DNA of 64,000 nt from positions 1-64,000 of the forward strand of contig CAJUHR010000021.1 in NCBI GenBank assembly GCA_910586255.1. Direction: 5' to 3'. Shown one piece after another: positions 23,143 through 32,223 of the stretch. This DNA comes from an uncultured Lachnospiraceae bacterium. GTDB lineage: Bacteria > Bacillota > Clostridia > Lachnospirales > Lachnospiraceae. The position numbers were made by a program, and so were the translations under genes. Below the pieces are notes generated by a model. The model saw only the letters and a list, made by a program, of their open reading frames with translations, ran no database searches and had not been told where the DNA came from. The first letter of the stretch is position 1, and each line of letters begins with the position of its first letter.

Positions 23143-23643
23143 ATGGAGGACATGAAGAAACGGATGGATTATATTTCCTGGGACGAGTATTTTATGGGCG
23201 TTGCGGATTTGTCAGGGCGGAGATCCAAGGATCCTAACACACAGGTAGGGGCTTGTATTGTGAGTGAGGATAATAAGATACTTTCTATGGGATATAATGG
23301 GTTTCCCAGAGGCTGTTCAGACGATGAGTTTCCCTGGGGTAAGGAACAGGAGACATCGGATCCATACAGTGCAAAATATCTGTATGTTACCCACAGTGAG
23401 TTAAACGCGATCCTGAATTACCGGGGAGGAAGCCTGGAGGGGAGTAAGCTGTACGTGACATTGTTTCCCTGTAATGAGTGTGCTAAGGCGATTATTCAGG
23501 CGGGTATTAAGACAGTGATCTATAAGGAGGATAAATACTGTGATTCTCCGTCCATACGGGCATCAAAGAGGATGTTGAATGCAGCAGGAGTACGCTATTA
23601 TCAATATGAAATGTCAGGAAGAGTCATCAAAATTCAGGTATAG
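23143..23643 (+). CDS. dCMP deaminase family protein (ComEB-like)
   Basis: A 166-residue zinc deaminase that converts dCMP to dUMP for dTTP synthesis. Zinc ligands are visible in THSELNAIL (H-x-E) and FPCNECAKAI (PCxxC). RRSKDPNTQVGACIV is the family N-terminal motif. GGAGGGAGG precedes the ATG, 21 bases after the Sua5 gene. Length and motif spacing match ComE operon protein 2 of Firmicutes. Confidence 0.92.
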   Translation: MEDMKKRMDYISWDEYFMGVADLSGRRSKDPNTQVGACIVSEDNKILSMGYNGFPRGCSDDEFPWGKEQETSDPYSAKYLYVTHSELNAILNYRGGSLEGSKLYVTLFPCNECAKAIIQAGIKTVIYKEDKYCDSPSIRASKRMLNAAGVRYYQYEMSGRVIKIQV

Positions 23644-23655
23644 GCAAAGGGAAAA

Positions 23656-25503
23656 ATGAAATTTTTGCTGGTGGCGGTCAACGCCAAATATATTCATTCC
23701 AATCCTGCAGTGTACAGTCTGAAAGCATATGCAGATTATGTTCATGAGCAGAAAAAGTGTTGGGGAGGCATGTGTCAGAACGGACAGAGCCTCCCCGGTG
23801 TGTATGAAAAGGTCTTATCCGGAAGAATGCCGGAAGAAGAAAACAGAAAAGAATATCCGCCGGTCTGTGTGGAAATTGCGGAATATACTATCAATCATCT
23901 GACAGAAAAGATTTTGGAGGATATTTATAGGAGAAAGCCGGATGTGGTTGGATTTTCCTGTTATATCTGGAATATAAATGTTATTTGGGAGTTGGTGGCT
24001 GACCTTCACAAGGTGCTGTCTGAGACTGATATCTGGCTGGGAGGTCCGGAGGTATCCTTTGACGGCCTGGCTCTGTTGAATAGGAACCAGGAGCTTTTTG
24101 GGGTGATGAAGGGAGAGGGGGAGGAGACCTTTGCGGCCCTTCTGCGCTGTTACCGGCTTTTGGGGACTTCTGTGAGAAAAAGAGAGAATGTGATCTTCGG
24201 GCAGGGAAAAGGCGGGGCTGATGATGATCTGGGAAATTTTTGGAGCAGGCTTTCAGATCTACCAGGAATCGTATTCCGCGGGGAAAATGGAGAGATTCTG
24301 GACAGGGAAATGCCGCCGGTATCGGATCTGGGGAGGATTCCTTTCCCCTTTCAGAACATAGATGAATTTGAAAATCGAATCATCTATTACGAGAGCAGCC
24401 GGGGATGTCCCTTTTCCTGCAGCTATTGTCTGTCATCCATTGACAAGTCGGTCCGGTTTCGGGATTTGGAGCTGATAAAACAGGAGCTGGATTTTTTTCT
24501 GGAACAGAGGGTTCCTCAGGTGAAATTTGTGGACAGGACCTTTAACTGTAATAAGGAGCATGCCATGGCTGTATGGCGGCATATTTTGGATCATGACAAC
24601 GGGGTAACAAATTTCCATTTTGAGATTGCCGCCGATTTGATGGATGAGGAGGAGCTTTCCCTGATTGGCAAAATGCGGCCGGGACTGATGCAGTTTGAAA
24701 TCGGGGTGCAGAGCACCAATCCCCGTACAATCAGGGCAATTCACAGAAAAACCGATTTAGAAAGGGTCCGTTGGGTAGTTGACCGGATTAACGCCGGACA
24801 TAATATTCATCAGCATCTGGATCTGATTGTGGGGCTTCCCTATGAAGACTACGAGAGTTTTCATCGTTCATTTAATGATGTATATGCAATGAAGCCGGAA
24901 CAGCTTCAGGTGGGATTTTTGAAGGTGTTAAAAGGCTCTCTTATGTATTTTACGGCTCAGGAATATGGGATGGCCTACCGGGAAAAACCGCCCTATGAGA
25001 TTTTGTCTACCAGGTGGCTTTCTTATGAGGAGATTATCCGCTTAAAGGCAGTGGAAGACATGGTGGAGATTTACTATAACAGCGGTCAGTTTGCAGGTAC
25101 ATTAAAGCTATTGGCGGAACAGTTTGAGGATGCTTTTTTGCTGTATGAGCGTCTGGCCGGATTTTACGAAAAGAAAGGTCTGAGCGGGCAGAATCATAGC
25201 CGAATGGCAAAATATGAGATCCTGCATCAGTTTATTTTGGAGACAGTGAGCCGGGAGGAAATCGGTCGGATGGAAGATATGCTGGTATATGACTGTTATC
25301 TCCGTGAAAACTGTAAAAGCCGTCCGGTTTTTGCTCTGGAACAGAGACCGTACAAGGAGAGAATCCGCAGCCTGGTTCCGGAACAGAAAAGCCTGGGAAC
25401 ACAGATTCATGTGGAGGTATTTCGCTCCGGTGAAATTTGGCTGTTTGACTACCGGCACAGGAATCCGCTCACAAGAAATGCAGCGGTAAGGAGGCTTCAA
25501 TGA
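23656..25503 (+). CDS. B12-binding-type radical SAM protein (DUF4080)
   Basis: A 615-residue protein. It has an N-terminal Rossmann/B12-binding-like domain (LVAVNAKYIHSNPAVYSLKA, PDVVGFSCYIWN, DIWLGGPEVSFDG), a radical SAM barrel with the cluster motif SSRGCPFSCSYCLSS (CxxxCxxC) near residue 255, and a C-terminal DUF4080 region. No B12 His loop (DxHxxG) is seen, so cobalamin binding is doubtful. Substrate unknown. It is coupled to the next gene by a four-base overlap and follows dCMP deaminase by 12 bases. Confidence 0.88.
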   Translation: MKFLLVAVNAKYIHSNPAVYSLKAYADYVHEQKKCWGGMCQNGQSLPGVYEKVLSGRMPEEENRKEYPPVCVEIAEYTINHLTEKILEDIYRRKPDVVGFSCYIWNINVIWELVADLHKVLSETDIWLGGPEVSFDGLALLNRNQELFGVMKGEGEETFAALLRCYRLLGTSVRKRENVIFGQGKGGADDDLGNFWSRLSDLPGIVFRGENGEILDREMPPVSDLGRIPFPFQNIDEFENRIIYYESSRGCPFSCSYCLSSIDKSVRFRDLELIKQELDFFLEQRVPQVKFVDRTFNCNKEHAMAVWRHILDHDNGVTNFHFEIAADLMDEEELSLIGKMRPGLMQFEIGVQSTNPRTIRAIHRKTDLERVRWVVDRINAGHNIHQHLDLIVGLPYEDYESFHRSFNDVYAMKPEQLQVGFLKVLKGSLMYFTAQEYGMAYREKPPYEILSTRWLSYEEIIRLKAVEDMVEIYYNSGQFAGTLKLLAEQFEDAFLLYERLAGFYEKKGLSGQNHSRMAKYEILHQFILETVSREEIGRMEDMLVYDCYLRENCKSRPVFALEQRPYKERIRSLVPEQKSLGTQIHVEVFRSGEIWLFDYRHRNPLTRNAAVRRLQ

Positions 25504-26291
25504 GCATGGACCATGAGCAGATAACAGAAAAAAATGCATTTGTGGAGAACAATTATATTGCCATTGATTTGGAGACCACAGGACTGGACGCCAAAAGGGA
25601 TAAAATCATTGAGATCGGGGTTATCCGTATCCTGGATGGCAAAAAAGCCGGAGAGTATCATTCCATGGTCAATCCTCACAGAGAATTGGAAGAACGAATC
25701 ACAGAATTGACGGGAATTACCTGTGAGATGGTGGAAAATGCTCCGGATATTGGAGATATTCTTGGAGATATTCTGGAATTTTGTGGAAATTTTCCTCTGT
25801 TGGGCCATCATGTGATTTTTGATTACAGTTTTTTGAAACGGGCCATGGTCAATCATGGATTTTCTTTTGACAGAAAGGGAATCGATACGCTGAAGCTGTG
25901 CCGATGCTTTATGGAGGAGGGAGAGTCCAAAAGCCTGGAGGCGGCCTGCGCCCGATTTGGCATTGAAAGGCAGCAGGCTCACCGGGCACTGGGAGATGCC
26001 TGGGATGCCCACTGCCTATATCAGAAGCTGGTAAGAGAATTTGGAAATAAATTGGAGAGCAGAGGGGCCGAAAATGCAGATAAGCAGAAAGGTATGGAAG
26101 CATTTGCGGCAAAACCCATGATTTACAAGGTAAAAAGGGAACAGCCGGCATCGAAAAAGCAAAAAGAGGACTTGCGGTATTTACTAAAATATCATAAAAT
26201 AGATTTGCCTGTGGAGATAGATTTTCTGAGCCGCAATGAGGTGTCCCGGCTCAAGGACAAAATTATCTCTCAATATGGCAGAATTTCATAA
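25500..26291 (+). CDS. 3'-5' exonuclease, DnaQ/PolC epsilon type
   Basis: A 263-residue DEDDh exonuclease. Exo I reads YIAIDLETTGLDAKRDKIIE, Exo II lies around LGHHVIFDYSFL, and Exo III reads QQAHRALGDAWD with the catalytic His and Asp. The last 60 residues form a Lys-rich helical tail (KQKEDLRYLLKYHKIDLPVE). Its start ATG overlaps the DUF4080 stop by four bases. It is likely a proofreading or repair nuclease acting in trans. Confidence 0.9.
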   Translation: MSMDHEQITEKNAFVENNYIAIDLETTGLDAKRDKIIEIGVIRILDGKKAGEYHSMVNPHRELEERITELTGITCEMVENAPDIGDILGDILEFCGNFPLLGHHVIFDYSFLKRAMVNHGFSFDRKGIDTLKLCRCFMEEGESKSLEAACARFGIERQQAHRALGDAWDAHCLYQKLVREFGNKLESRGAENADKQKGMEAFAAKPMIYKVKREQPASKKQKEDLRYLLKYHKIDLPVEIDFLSRNEVSRLKDKIISQYGRIS

Positions 26292-26326
26292 GGTTTTTAA
26301 AATCAGCAAAAGAGGTGAATATAAAA

Positions 26327-26431
26327 ATGGATAATAAAAAGAAAAAGCTTATTTCAACCATTATCGTGATTATTCTGGTGCTGGCCATGATTATACCGAC
26401 AGTGGCAGGTGCATTGACCATGTTTGCCTGA
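26327..26431 (+). CDS. Small single-helix membrane protein, 34 aa
   Basis: MDNKKKKLISTIIVIILVLA then MIIPTVAGALTMFA: a Lys-rich N-terminus and one hydrophobic helix. AGAGGTG lies nine bases before the ATG. It resembles tiny membrane peptides found in many Lachnospiraceae. It sits between the exonuclease and the VanW gene; the role is unknown. Confidence 0.7.
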   Translation: MDNKKKKLISTIIVIILVLAMIIPTVAGALTMFA

Positions 26432-26493
26432 GTGAGGAAGGACTTAACAGATGTCTGACTTGGGATTTTAGGGAAAGAGAATGTGGAGGGATT

Positions 26494-28227
26494 ATGAAAA
26501 AAGCACATATAATGGGCACCCTTTTTGCCGCGGCTGCCGCGGCTGTATTTTTCGCCGGACCGGTATATGCAAAAGAAAAAACCATGCCGGAGGGGTTTTT
26601 TGTGGGTGAGGCCGATTTGGGCGGCATGACAAAAGAGGAGGCAATGGACGCCGTTGCCGCAGAGGTAAACCGACTGGAAAATCGAAAAGTCGTACTGGAT
26701 ATTGCCGGAAATGAGGCATCGGTTACGGCCGGAAAGCTGGGATTGTCTTGGGGAAATACGGACGTGGTGGAAAAGGCCATGGACCAGGTGTCCTCCGGCA
26801 ATCTGGTAAGGCAGTACATGGTGCGGAAGGATATGGAGAAAAGTCCGGTTCACATTCCTCTGGAAACCGTGGTTGATGAGGGAAAGGTGGATACCTTTAT
26901 CAGAAAGCAAACAGAAGGGCTGATGGAGGAGCCGCAAAATGCATCCATTGTCCGGGTGGACGGAGCTTTTCAGATTACACCGGGAGTGTCCGGAAAGGTA
27001 GTGGATATAGGGGCCACCAAGCTTGCTCTTGATCAGGCGCTTTTTGAAACTTCAGGAGATGAGGTGAGGGCAGTGGCTGTTATCGATGAGCGGGACCCGG
27101 ATATTATGGAGGAGGATCTGGCATCGATTCAGGATGTTCTTGGAACCTTTACGACAGATTTCAGCAGCAGCGGCTCCTCCCGGTCAGGAAATCTCTCCAA
27201 CGGGGCCTCCAAGATCAATGGCCATGTACTATTGCCGGGAGAAACCTTATCCGGATATGAATGTATGCATCCTTTCACTACGGCCAATGGATATTATACA
27301 GCGGCGGCCTATGAGGGAGGACGGGTTGTAGACAGTATCGGAGGCGGTGTCTGTCAAATTGCCACCACACTTTACAACGCGGCGCTGCGGGCGGAGTTAG
27401 AGATTACCCAGAGACAGAATCATTCCATGATTGTGGGATATGTTAAGCCGTCTATGGATGCGGCCATTGCAGGCACAGTGAAGGATATCAAGATTACTAA
27501 CAACTACAGTACACCGATTTATGTGGAAGGCTATACGGAGAACAGGAAGCTGACCTTTACCATCTATGGAAAGGAGACACGCCCATCTAACCGGACGGTG
27601 GAATATGTGTCCGAGACCTTAAGCTCCTTTAGTGCCGGAGAGCCCATGGAGCAGGTGGATCCGTCCATGGCTCCAGGTGCAAGACGGCAGGTGCAATCTG
27701 CCCACCGGGGGGTCAAATCCCGCTTATGGAAGGTAGTGACCGTGGACGGTGTGGAGACAGAGAGGACCCTGCTCCACACGGATACCTATAATGCATCCAA
27801 GGCCATCGTGCTGGTAGGCCCGCCGGCTCCGGTTCCGACCCCGCCGGTTCCTGAGATTCCTCAGGAAATTCAGGCTCAGCCCCAGGAGACAGAGCCTGTC
27901 GAGACAGAGGAAAACACGGTTAAAGGCCCCGGTGCGTCATCGGGAACCTCCTCCGCCGGTCCGGCCGAAACACAGACACAAACTCCGCCTGCGGGTACCG
28001 GGGATACTTCGTCTTCCGGGTCTGCAGAAACACCGGATTCGTCCGGAGCGGCGGAGACACCGGCGCCGTCCGGCAATGCCGCAGCGCCGGCTCCTGACAC
28101 CTCGGCAGCCCCGGCAGAACCCCCGGCTCCCAGCATCCCGGAGACTCCCGCCGCCAGCACTCCGGCGCCGCCAGAGACCCCGGCGCCGGCCGCCGGTTCC
28201 GGGGAGACTCCGGCTCCAACGGAGTGA
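26494..28227 (+). CDS. VanW family protein with peptidoglycan-binding domain
   Basis: A 577-residue exported protein. A signal peptide (IMGTLFAAAAAAVFFAGPVY-A) comes first, then two PG_binding_4-like repeats (residues about 65-200, GNEASVTAGKLGLSWGNTDV). The VanW domain follows (residues about 245-370, LPGETLSGYECMHPFTTANG and GGGVCQIATTLYNAALRAEL). A G5-like part comes next, then a 120-residue Pro/Ala/Thr-rich tail without an anchoring motif. It probably acts in the cell wall; the VanW domain has no proven reaction. The very GC-rich tail codes for long spurious frames on other strands. Confidence 0.9.
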   Translation: MKKAHIMGTLFAAAAAAVFFAGPVYAKEKTMPEGFFVGEADLGGMTKEEAMDAVAAEVNRLENRKVVLDIAGNEASVTAGKLGLSWGNTDVVEKAMDQVSSGNLVRQYMVRKDMEKSPVHIPLETVVDEGKVDTFIRKQTEGLMEEPQNASIVRVDGAFQITPGVSGKVVDIGATKLALDQALFETSGDEVRAVAVIDERDPDIMEEDLASIQDVLGTFTTDFSSSGSSRSGNLSNGASKINGHVLLPGETLSGYECMHPFTTANGYYTAAAYEGGRVVDSIGGGVCQIATTLYNAALRAELEITQRQNHSMIVGYVKPSMDAAIAGTVKDIKITNNYSTPIYVEGYTENRKLTFTIYGKETRPSNRTVEYVSETLSSFSAGEPMEQVDPSMAPGARRQVQSAHRGVKSRLWKVVTVDGVETERTLLHTDTYNASKAIVLVGPPAPVPTPPVPEIPQEIQAQPQETEPVETEENTVKGPGASSGTSSAGPAETQTQTPPAGTGDTSSSGSAETPDSSGAAETPAPSGNAAAPAPDTSAAPAEPPAPSIPETPAASTPAPPETPAPAAGSGETPAPTE

Positions 28228-28234
28228 TAACCGT

Positions 28235-28831
28235 ATGAGACCGGGACAGGATCTGGTGGCTGCAGGCTATGCGGGCCTGGCAGGCACCAGGATCATCGTG
28301 GAGGAAAAAAGGCAGGAATTGGAAATGCATTTTGCTGCCGGATATCTGGATTCCATTTTGGAATACAGCTGGCATGCAGAAAAGCGCCAGAAAAAGGCGG
28401 ATGATAAAAGATTTGCTTTGACGGAGAGAGAACCGGCTGCAGAAGGAGGGATTCTGACAGCTATTTGGAAGCTGTCAGGATCTTGCCGACTGGGGGTGGA
28501 GTTTTCTCTCCGCAAGATCCCCGTTTTGCAGGGAACCATAGAGATGTGCGAAGTATTCGGGCTGAACCCATACCGGCTGTACAGTGAGGGCTGCTGGGTA
28601 CAGGCAGCCGATAACGGCGGTCGGTTGGTGGAACAGTTATGGGAAGAGGAAATTCCGGCAGCAGTGATCGGAAGGATCACAAAAGGGATTGCCAGAATTG
28701 TCATTAACGGGGAGGAGAGAGGATATTTGAACCGGCCTCAGCCGGACGAGCTGGAGAAGGTGATCCAAACAGAGCGTGCAACAAAAAAGGAGGCAGTTGG
28801 CTATGAGAGAGAAGATTTTAGCAGTCATTGA
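28235..28831 (+). CDS. AIR synthase/HypE-like protein, C-terminal domain only
   Basis: A 198-residue protein that matches the second half of PurM/HypE/ThiL-fold proteins: GQDLVAAGYAGLAGTRIIVE, the substrate-side SLRKIPVLQGTIEMCEVFGL, NPYRLYSEGCWVQAADNGGR and the closing PAAVIGRITKGIARIVINGE. The N-terminal ATP-binding half (usual total about 330 residues) is absent and not found upstream, where VanW ends eight bases before. GGAG lies nine bases in front of the ATG, so this short form is probably translated. It may be a truncated relic or a stand-alone domain. It overlaps the next gene by 29 bases. Confidence 0.7.
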   Translation: MRPGQDLVAAGYAGLAGTRIIVEEKRQELEMHFAAGYLDSILEYSWHAEKRQKKADDKRFALTEREPAAEGGILTAIWKLSGSCRLGVEFSLRKIPVLQGTIEMCEVFGLNPYRLYSEGCWVQAADNGGRLVEQLWEEEIPAAVIGRITKGIARIVINGEERGYLNRPQPDELEKVIQTERATKKEAVGYEREDFSSH

Positions 28832-29285
28832 GAAAAACAGCAGAATTGATATAAGAGACTTGGCAATCCTTTTGGGGGAGAGCGAGGTGGCGGTGGCCAA
28901 TGAGATTGCAGAGATGGAGAAGGAGCACGTTATCTGCGGTTATCATACCTTGATTAACTGGGAAAATACCAGTGAGGAAAAGGTGGTGGCTTTGATTGAG
29001 GTGAAGGTGACTCCCCAGAGGGGCATGGGCTTTGACAAGATTGCCGAGCGGATCTATCAATACAGCGAGGTAAATGCAGTGTATTTAATGTCCGGAGCCT
29101 ATGATTTTACAGTGATTCTTGAGGGAAAGACCATGCGCCAGGTGGCTCAGTTTGTGTCGGACAAGCTGTCTCCTCTTGATTCGGTTTTAAGCACTGCCAC
29201 CCATTTTGTTTTAAAAAAATATAAGGATCACGGCACCATTCTCTGTGACGAGTTCCAGGATGAAAGGATGTTGATTACACCGTGA
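28803..29285 (+). CDS. Lrp/AsnC family transcriptional regulator
   Basis: A 160-residue regulator. Residues 1-50 form an HTH (ILAVIEKNSRIDIRDLAILL, GESEVAVANEIAEMEKEHVI), then a RAM ligand-binding domain (VVALIEVKVTPQRGMGFDKI, EVNAVYLMSGAYDFTVILEG). The start at 28803 is fixed by AAAAGGAGG; a longer frame to 28776 would swallow that site. Its stop overlaps the start of the aminotransferase gene by four bases, so it likely controls that enzyme in response to an amino acid. Confidence 0.92.
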   Translation: MREKILAVIEKNSRIDIRDLAILLGESEVAVANEIAEMEKEHVICGYHTLINWENTSEEKVVALIEVKVTPQRGMGFDKIAERIYQYSEVNAVYLMSGAYDFTVILEGKTMRQVAQFVSDKLSPLDSVLSTATHFVLKKYKDHGTILCDEFQDERMLITP

Positions 29286-30454
29286 GAAACCCATTATCGG
29301 AAAAGATTGTGACGATTCCTCCCTCTGGGATCCGGAAGTTTTTTGACCTGGTAAGTGAGATGAAGGATGCCATTTCTCTAGGTGTGGGTGAGCCGGACTT
29401 TGACACGCCCTGGCATATCCGGGAGGAAGGTATCTATTCTCTGGAAAAGGGTAGGACCTTCTACACGGCCAATGCGGGCCTGTGGGATCTGCGGGTGGAG
29501 ATACATAATTATCTGGAGCGGAGATGCAATCTGAGCTATAACCCGGACAAGGAAATTCTGGTGACTGTGGGAGGCAGCGAGGCCATTGATATTGCCATGC
29601 GGGCCATGCTGGATCCGGGGGATGAGGTGCTGGTTCCCCAGCCAAGTTTTGTCTCCTATATGCCATGCGCGGTTCTGGCCGGCGGAGTGGCAGTTCCCAT
29701 TGAGCTGGAGGAAAAGGATGAATTTCGCCTGACCCCGGAGAAACTCTTGGAAAAGATCACTCCAAAGACAAAAATCCTGGTAATGCCCTTCCCCAACAAT
29801 CCCACAGGCGCTGTCATGAGGCGGGAGCACATGGCGGAGATTGCAAAGATCGTGGAGAAATACGACCTGTTTGTGCTTTCTGACGAAATCTACGGAGAGC
29901 TGACCTACGGAGATGAGGAGCATGTATCCTTTGCTTCTATGCGGGGGATGAAGGAGCGCACCGTGCTGATCAACGGCTTTTCCAAGGCTTTTGCTATGAC
30001 TGGATGGAGGCTGGGCTATGCCTGCGGGCCGGAGGTGATTTTAAAGCAGATGCTAAAGATCCATCAGTTTGCCATTATGTGCGCCCCGACCACCAGTCAA
30101 TATGCGGCTATAGACGCCATGAAGAACAGCGATGATGATGTGCGTCACATGCGGGAATCCTACGACCAGCGGCGGCGGTACCTGCTCCATGCTTTTGAGG
30201 AGATGGGGTTGGAGTGCTTTGAGCCTTTGGGCGCTTTCTATGCCTTTCCCAGTATTAAGCGGTTTGGCATGACATCGGACGAGTTTGCCAATCAGCTCCT
30301 TAAGGGGGAGAAGGTGGCTGTAGTGCCCGGAACGGCCTTTGGAGACAGCGGAGAGGGATATCTGCGGGTTTCCTATGCCTATTCTTTAAAAAGCCTGAAG
30401 GAGGCGCTGGGGCGGATTGAAAGGTTCGTGAAGCGGCTGGACGGGAAGCTGTAA
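29282..30454 (+). CDS. Class I/II pyridoxal-phosphate aminotransferase
   Basis: A 390-residue aminotransferase of the aromatic/aspartate subgroup. It shows LGVGEPDFDTPWHIREEG, the Asn-Pro-Thr-Gly loop FPNNPTGAVM, SDEIYGELTYGDEEH with the PLP Asp and Tyr, the Schiff-base Lys in NGFSKAFAMTGWRLGY, and the C-terminal Arg in GYLRVSYAYS. The start is GTG at 29282, overlapping the regulator stop (GTGA). Substrate cannot be fixed from sequence; aromatic or branched amino acids fit the Lrp partner. Confidence 0.9.
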   Translation: MRNPLSEKIVTIPPSGIRKFFDLVSEMKDAISLGVGEPDFDTPWHIREEGIYSLEKGRTFYTANAGLWDLRVEIHNYLERRCNLSYNPDKEILVTVGGSEAIDIAMRAMLDPGDEVLVPQPSFVSYMPCAVLAGGVAVPIELEEKDEFRLTPEKLLEKITPKTKILVMPFPNNPTGAVMRREHMAEIAKIVEKYDLFVLSDEIYGELTYGDEEHVSFASMRGMKERTVLINGFSKAFAMTGWRLGYACGPEVILKQMLKIHQFAIMCAPTTSQYAAIDAMKNSDDDVRHMRESYDQRRRYLLHAFEEMGLECFEPLGAFYAFPSIKRFGMTSDEFANQLLKGEKVAVVPGTAFGDSGEGYLRVSYAYSLKSLKEALGRIERFVKRLDGKL

Positions 30455-30455
30455 T

Positions 30456-30959
30456 ATGCAGGCCCGAATGAATGTGGTATTATACGAGCCGGAGATGCCC
30501 TTAAACACGGGGAATATCGGAAGGACGTGCGTGGCGACAAATACCCGCCTGCACCTGATAGAGCCCTTGGGCTTTAAGCTGAATGAGAAGGCGATCCGGC
30601 GGGCAGGACTGGATTACTGGGATAAGCTGAATGTGACGGTTTACTGTGATTTTCAGGATTTTCTGGAAAAAAATCCCGGTGCAAAGATTTATATGGCGAC
30701 TACCAAGGCAGAAAAGGTGTATACGGAAGCTGAATATGAGCCGGATTGCTACCTGATGTTTGGCAAGGAAAGCGCAGGGATTCCTGAGGAACTCTTGGTG
30801 GAAAATCCGGAGAACTGTGTAAGGATCCCCATGTGGGGAGATATCCGCTCTCTGAATCTGGCCAATTCCGTGGCAATTGTACTGTATGAGGCGCTTAGGC
30901 AAAACGGGTTTGAGAAGATGACCATGGAAGGGAAGCTGCACCGATTGGAGTGGAAATAA
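30456..30959 (+). CDS. trmL: tRNA (cytidine/uridine-34-2'-O)-methyltransferase
   Basis: A 167-residue SPOUT methyltransferase that methylates the wobble ribose of tRNA-Leu. Motifs: NVVLYEPEMPLNTGNIGRTC, LMFGKESAGIPEELL (motif 2) and the knot segment IPMWGDIRSLNLANSVAIVL. The length is usual for TrmL. The ATG lies one base after the aminotransferase stop, so translation is coupled. A long hairpin terminates the unit. Confidence 0.95.
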   Translation: MQARMNVVLYEPEMPLNTGNIGRTCVATNTRLHLIEPLGFKLNEKAIRRAGLDYWDKLNVTVYCDFQDFLEKNPGAKIYMATTKAEKVYTEAEYEPDCYLMFGKESAGIPEELLVENPENCVRIPMWGDIRSLNLANSVAIVLYEALRQNGFEKMTMEGKLHRLEWK

Positions 30960-30967
30960 GAAAAAAC

Positions 30968-31057
30968 AAAAAGCCGTTCCTGTCTGCAGGGCTATAGTAA
31001 ACGGAAAATTTATCGGTTGTTTACTATGGCAGATTGGCAGACAGAAAACGGCTTTTT
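30968..31057. terminator. Long bidirectional terminator hairpin
   Basis: AAAAAGCCGTT...AACGGCTTTTT outside, GTCTGC...GCAGAC in the middle and ATAGTAAAC...GTTTACTAT inside form a stepped stem of about 90 bases. It stands between the convergent trmL and aldo/keto reductase genes, with T runs in both directions. Confidence 0.85.
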
Positions 31058-31062
31058 ATTTT

Positions 31063-32100
31063 TTAAAAGTTGGTAGGCGTCATTTCCTTCCCGGCCAGAA
31101 CCTCCTCATAATCCTTCAGATTCCGCTCCAAAAGCTCCGGGGTATCCAGTCCGTATGGACATTTGCCGGAGCATTGGCCGCAGTGAAGACATTCCTTGAT
31201 CTTCATCATCATTTCCTGGCCTTCCGGGGAAAGGTGGGAGGCAGAGGGAGAGCGGCGCAGCAGCAGGGACATCCTGGCGCAGGTGTTGATTTCAATGCCA
31301 GCCGGACAGGGCATGCAATAACCACAGCCGCGGCAAAAGCTGCCGCACAGCTGTTCCCGGTCCCTGGCGATCAGCTCACGGATTTCCTGGGTCATTGCAG
31401 GCGGATTCTTCACATAACTCAAAAATTCATCCAGTTCATTTTCCCGCTGGATCCCCCAGATGGGAAGCACGTCCGGATACTGGGCGGCAAAGGCATAGGC
31501 AGCGGCCGAGTTGGTGATCAGTCCGCCGGACAAGGCCTTCATGGCAATAAAGCCCATGTTGTTCTCCCGGCATCCTTGGACCAGATCAAGCTCCGGATCT
31601 CCTGACAGATAGCAGAAGGGAAACTGAAGGGTATCGTATAGACCGCAGTCGATGGCCTCCCGGGCTACGGCAAGACGATGGTTGGTAATAGAGATGAAAC
31701 GGATCTTACCCTGCTCCTTGGCCTTTAAGGCCGCCTCGTAAAGTCCGCTGCCGTCACCAGGCTTTGGACAGAAGGCCGGATTGTGAAACTGATAAATATC
31801 TATGTAATCGGTTTTTAAAAGTGTCAGGCTTGTATCCAGATCTTTCCAAAACTCCTCGGCAGTTTTAGCGGCGGTCTTGGTGGCAAGATAGATATGATTG
31901 CGGACATGGCTCAGCCCGCAACCAACCTTTTCCTCACTGTCCGTGTAAGCACGAGCTGTGTCAAAAAAGGTAATACCGCCGTCATAGGCCTTTCTGAGAA
32001 GCTTTATGGCGTCTTCCTTTGGAATCCGTTGGATGGGCAGCGCGCCGAAACCGTTTCGGTCAACGGTAATGCCGGTTCTTCCTAAAGTAATGTTCGACAT
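31063..32100 (-). CDS. Aldo/keto reductase with C-terminal 4Fe-4S ferredoxin domain
   Basis: A 345-residue protein. The TIM-barrel aldo/keto reductase part (residues 1-250) has FFDTARAYTDSEEKVG with catalytic Asp and Tyr, LATKTAAK with Lys and YIDIYQFHN with His. The C-terminus carries two cysteine clusters (CRGCGYCMPCPAGIEINTC and CLHCGQCSGKCP), as in the ferredoxin-linked AKRs of anaerobes. GGAGG precedes the ATG at 32100. It is a single-gene unit. Physiological substrate unknown. Confidence 0.92.
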   Translation of the reverse strand: MSNITLGRTGITVDRNGFGALPIQRIPKEDAIKLLRKAYDGGITFFDTARAYTDSEEKVGCGLSHVRNHIYLATKTAAKTAEEFWKDLDTSLTLLKTDYIDIYQFHNPAFCPKPGDGSGLYEAALKAKEQGKIRFISITNHRLAVAREAIDCGLYDTLQFPFCYLSGDPELDLVQGCRENNMGFIAMKALSGGLITNSAAAYAFAAQYPDVLPIWGIQRENELDEFLSYVKNPPAMTQEIRELIARDREQLCGSFCRGCGYCMPCPAGIEINTCARMSLLLRRSPSASHLSPEGQEMMMKIKECLHCGQCSGKCPYGLDTPELLERNLKDYEEVLAGKEMTPTNF

Positions 32101-32175
32101 AGAGAATGATCCTCCTTTTTGTTATGGTCCGTATTGGAATTATCTTATCATATTTTATTGGACCATACAAGCGAC

Positions 32176-32223
32176 AAAAACGCCGTCAATATCCTGAAAT
32201 AAACAGGAAATTGGCGGCGTTTT
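32176..32223 (-). terminator. Terminator of the XRE gene
   Basis: AAAACGCCG...CAAT...CCTG pairs with CAGG...ATTG...CGGCGTTTT. On the minus strand it follows directly on the XRE stop codon and ends in a T run. Confidence 0.8.

Noticed and set aside
27876..28375. Long minus-strand frames (94 and 151 residues) and a plus-frame extension from 27932 opposite and beside the end of the VanW gene
   Set aside because: They arise from the GC-rich Pro/Ala/Thr repeat coding; composition is low-complexity and no ribosome sites are present. The AIR-synthase-like gene starts at 28235.
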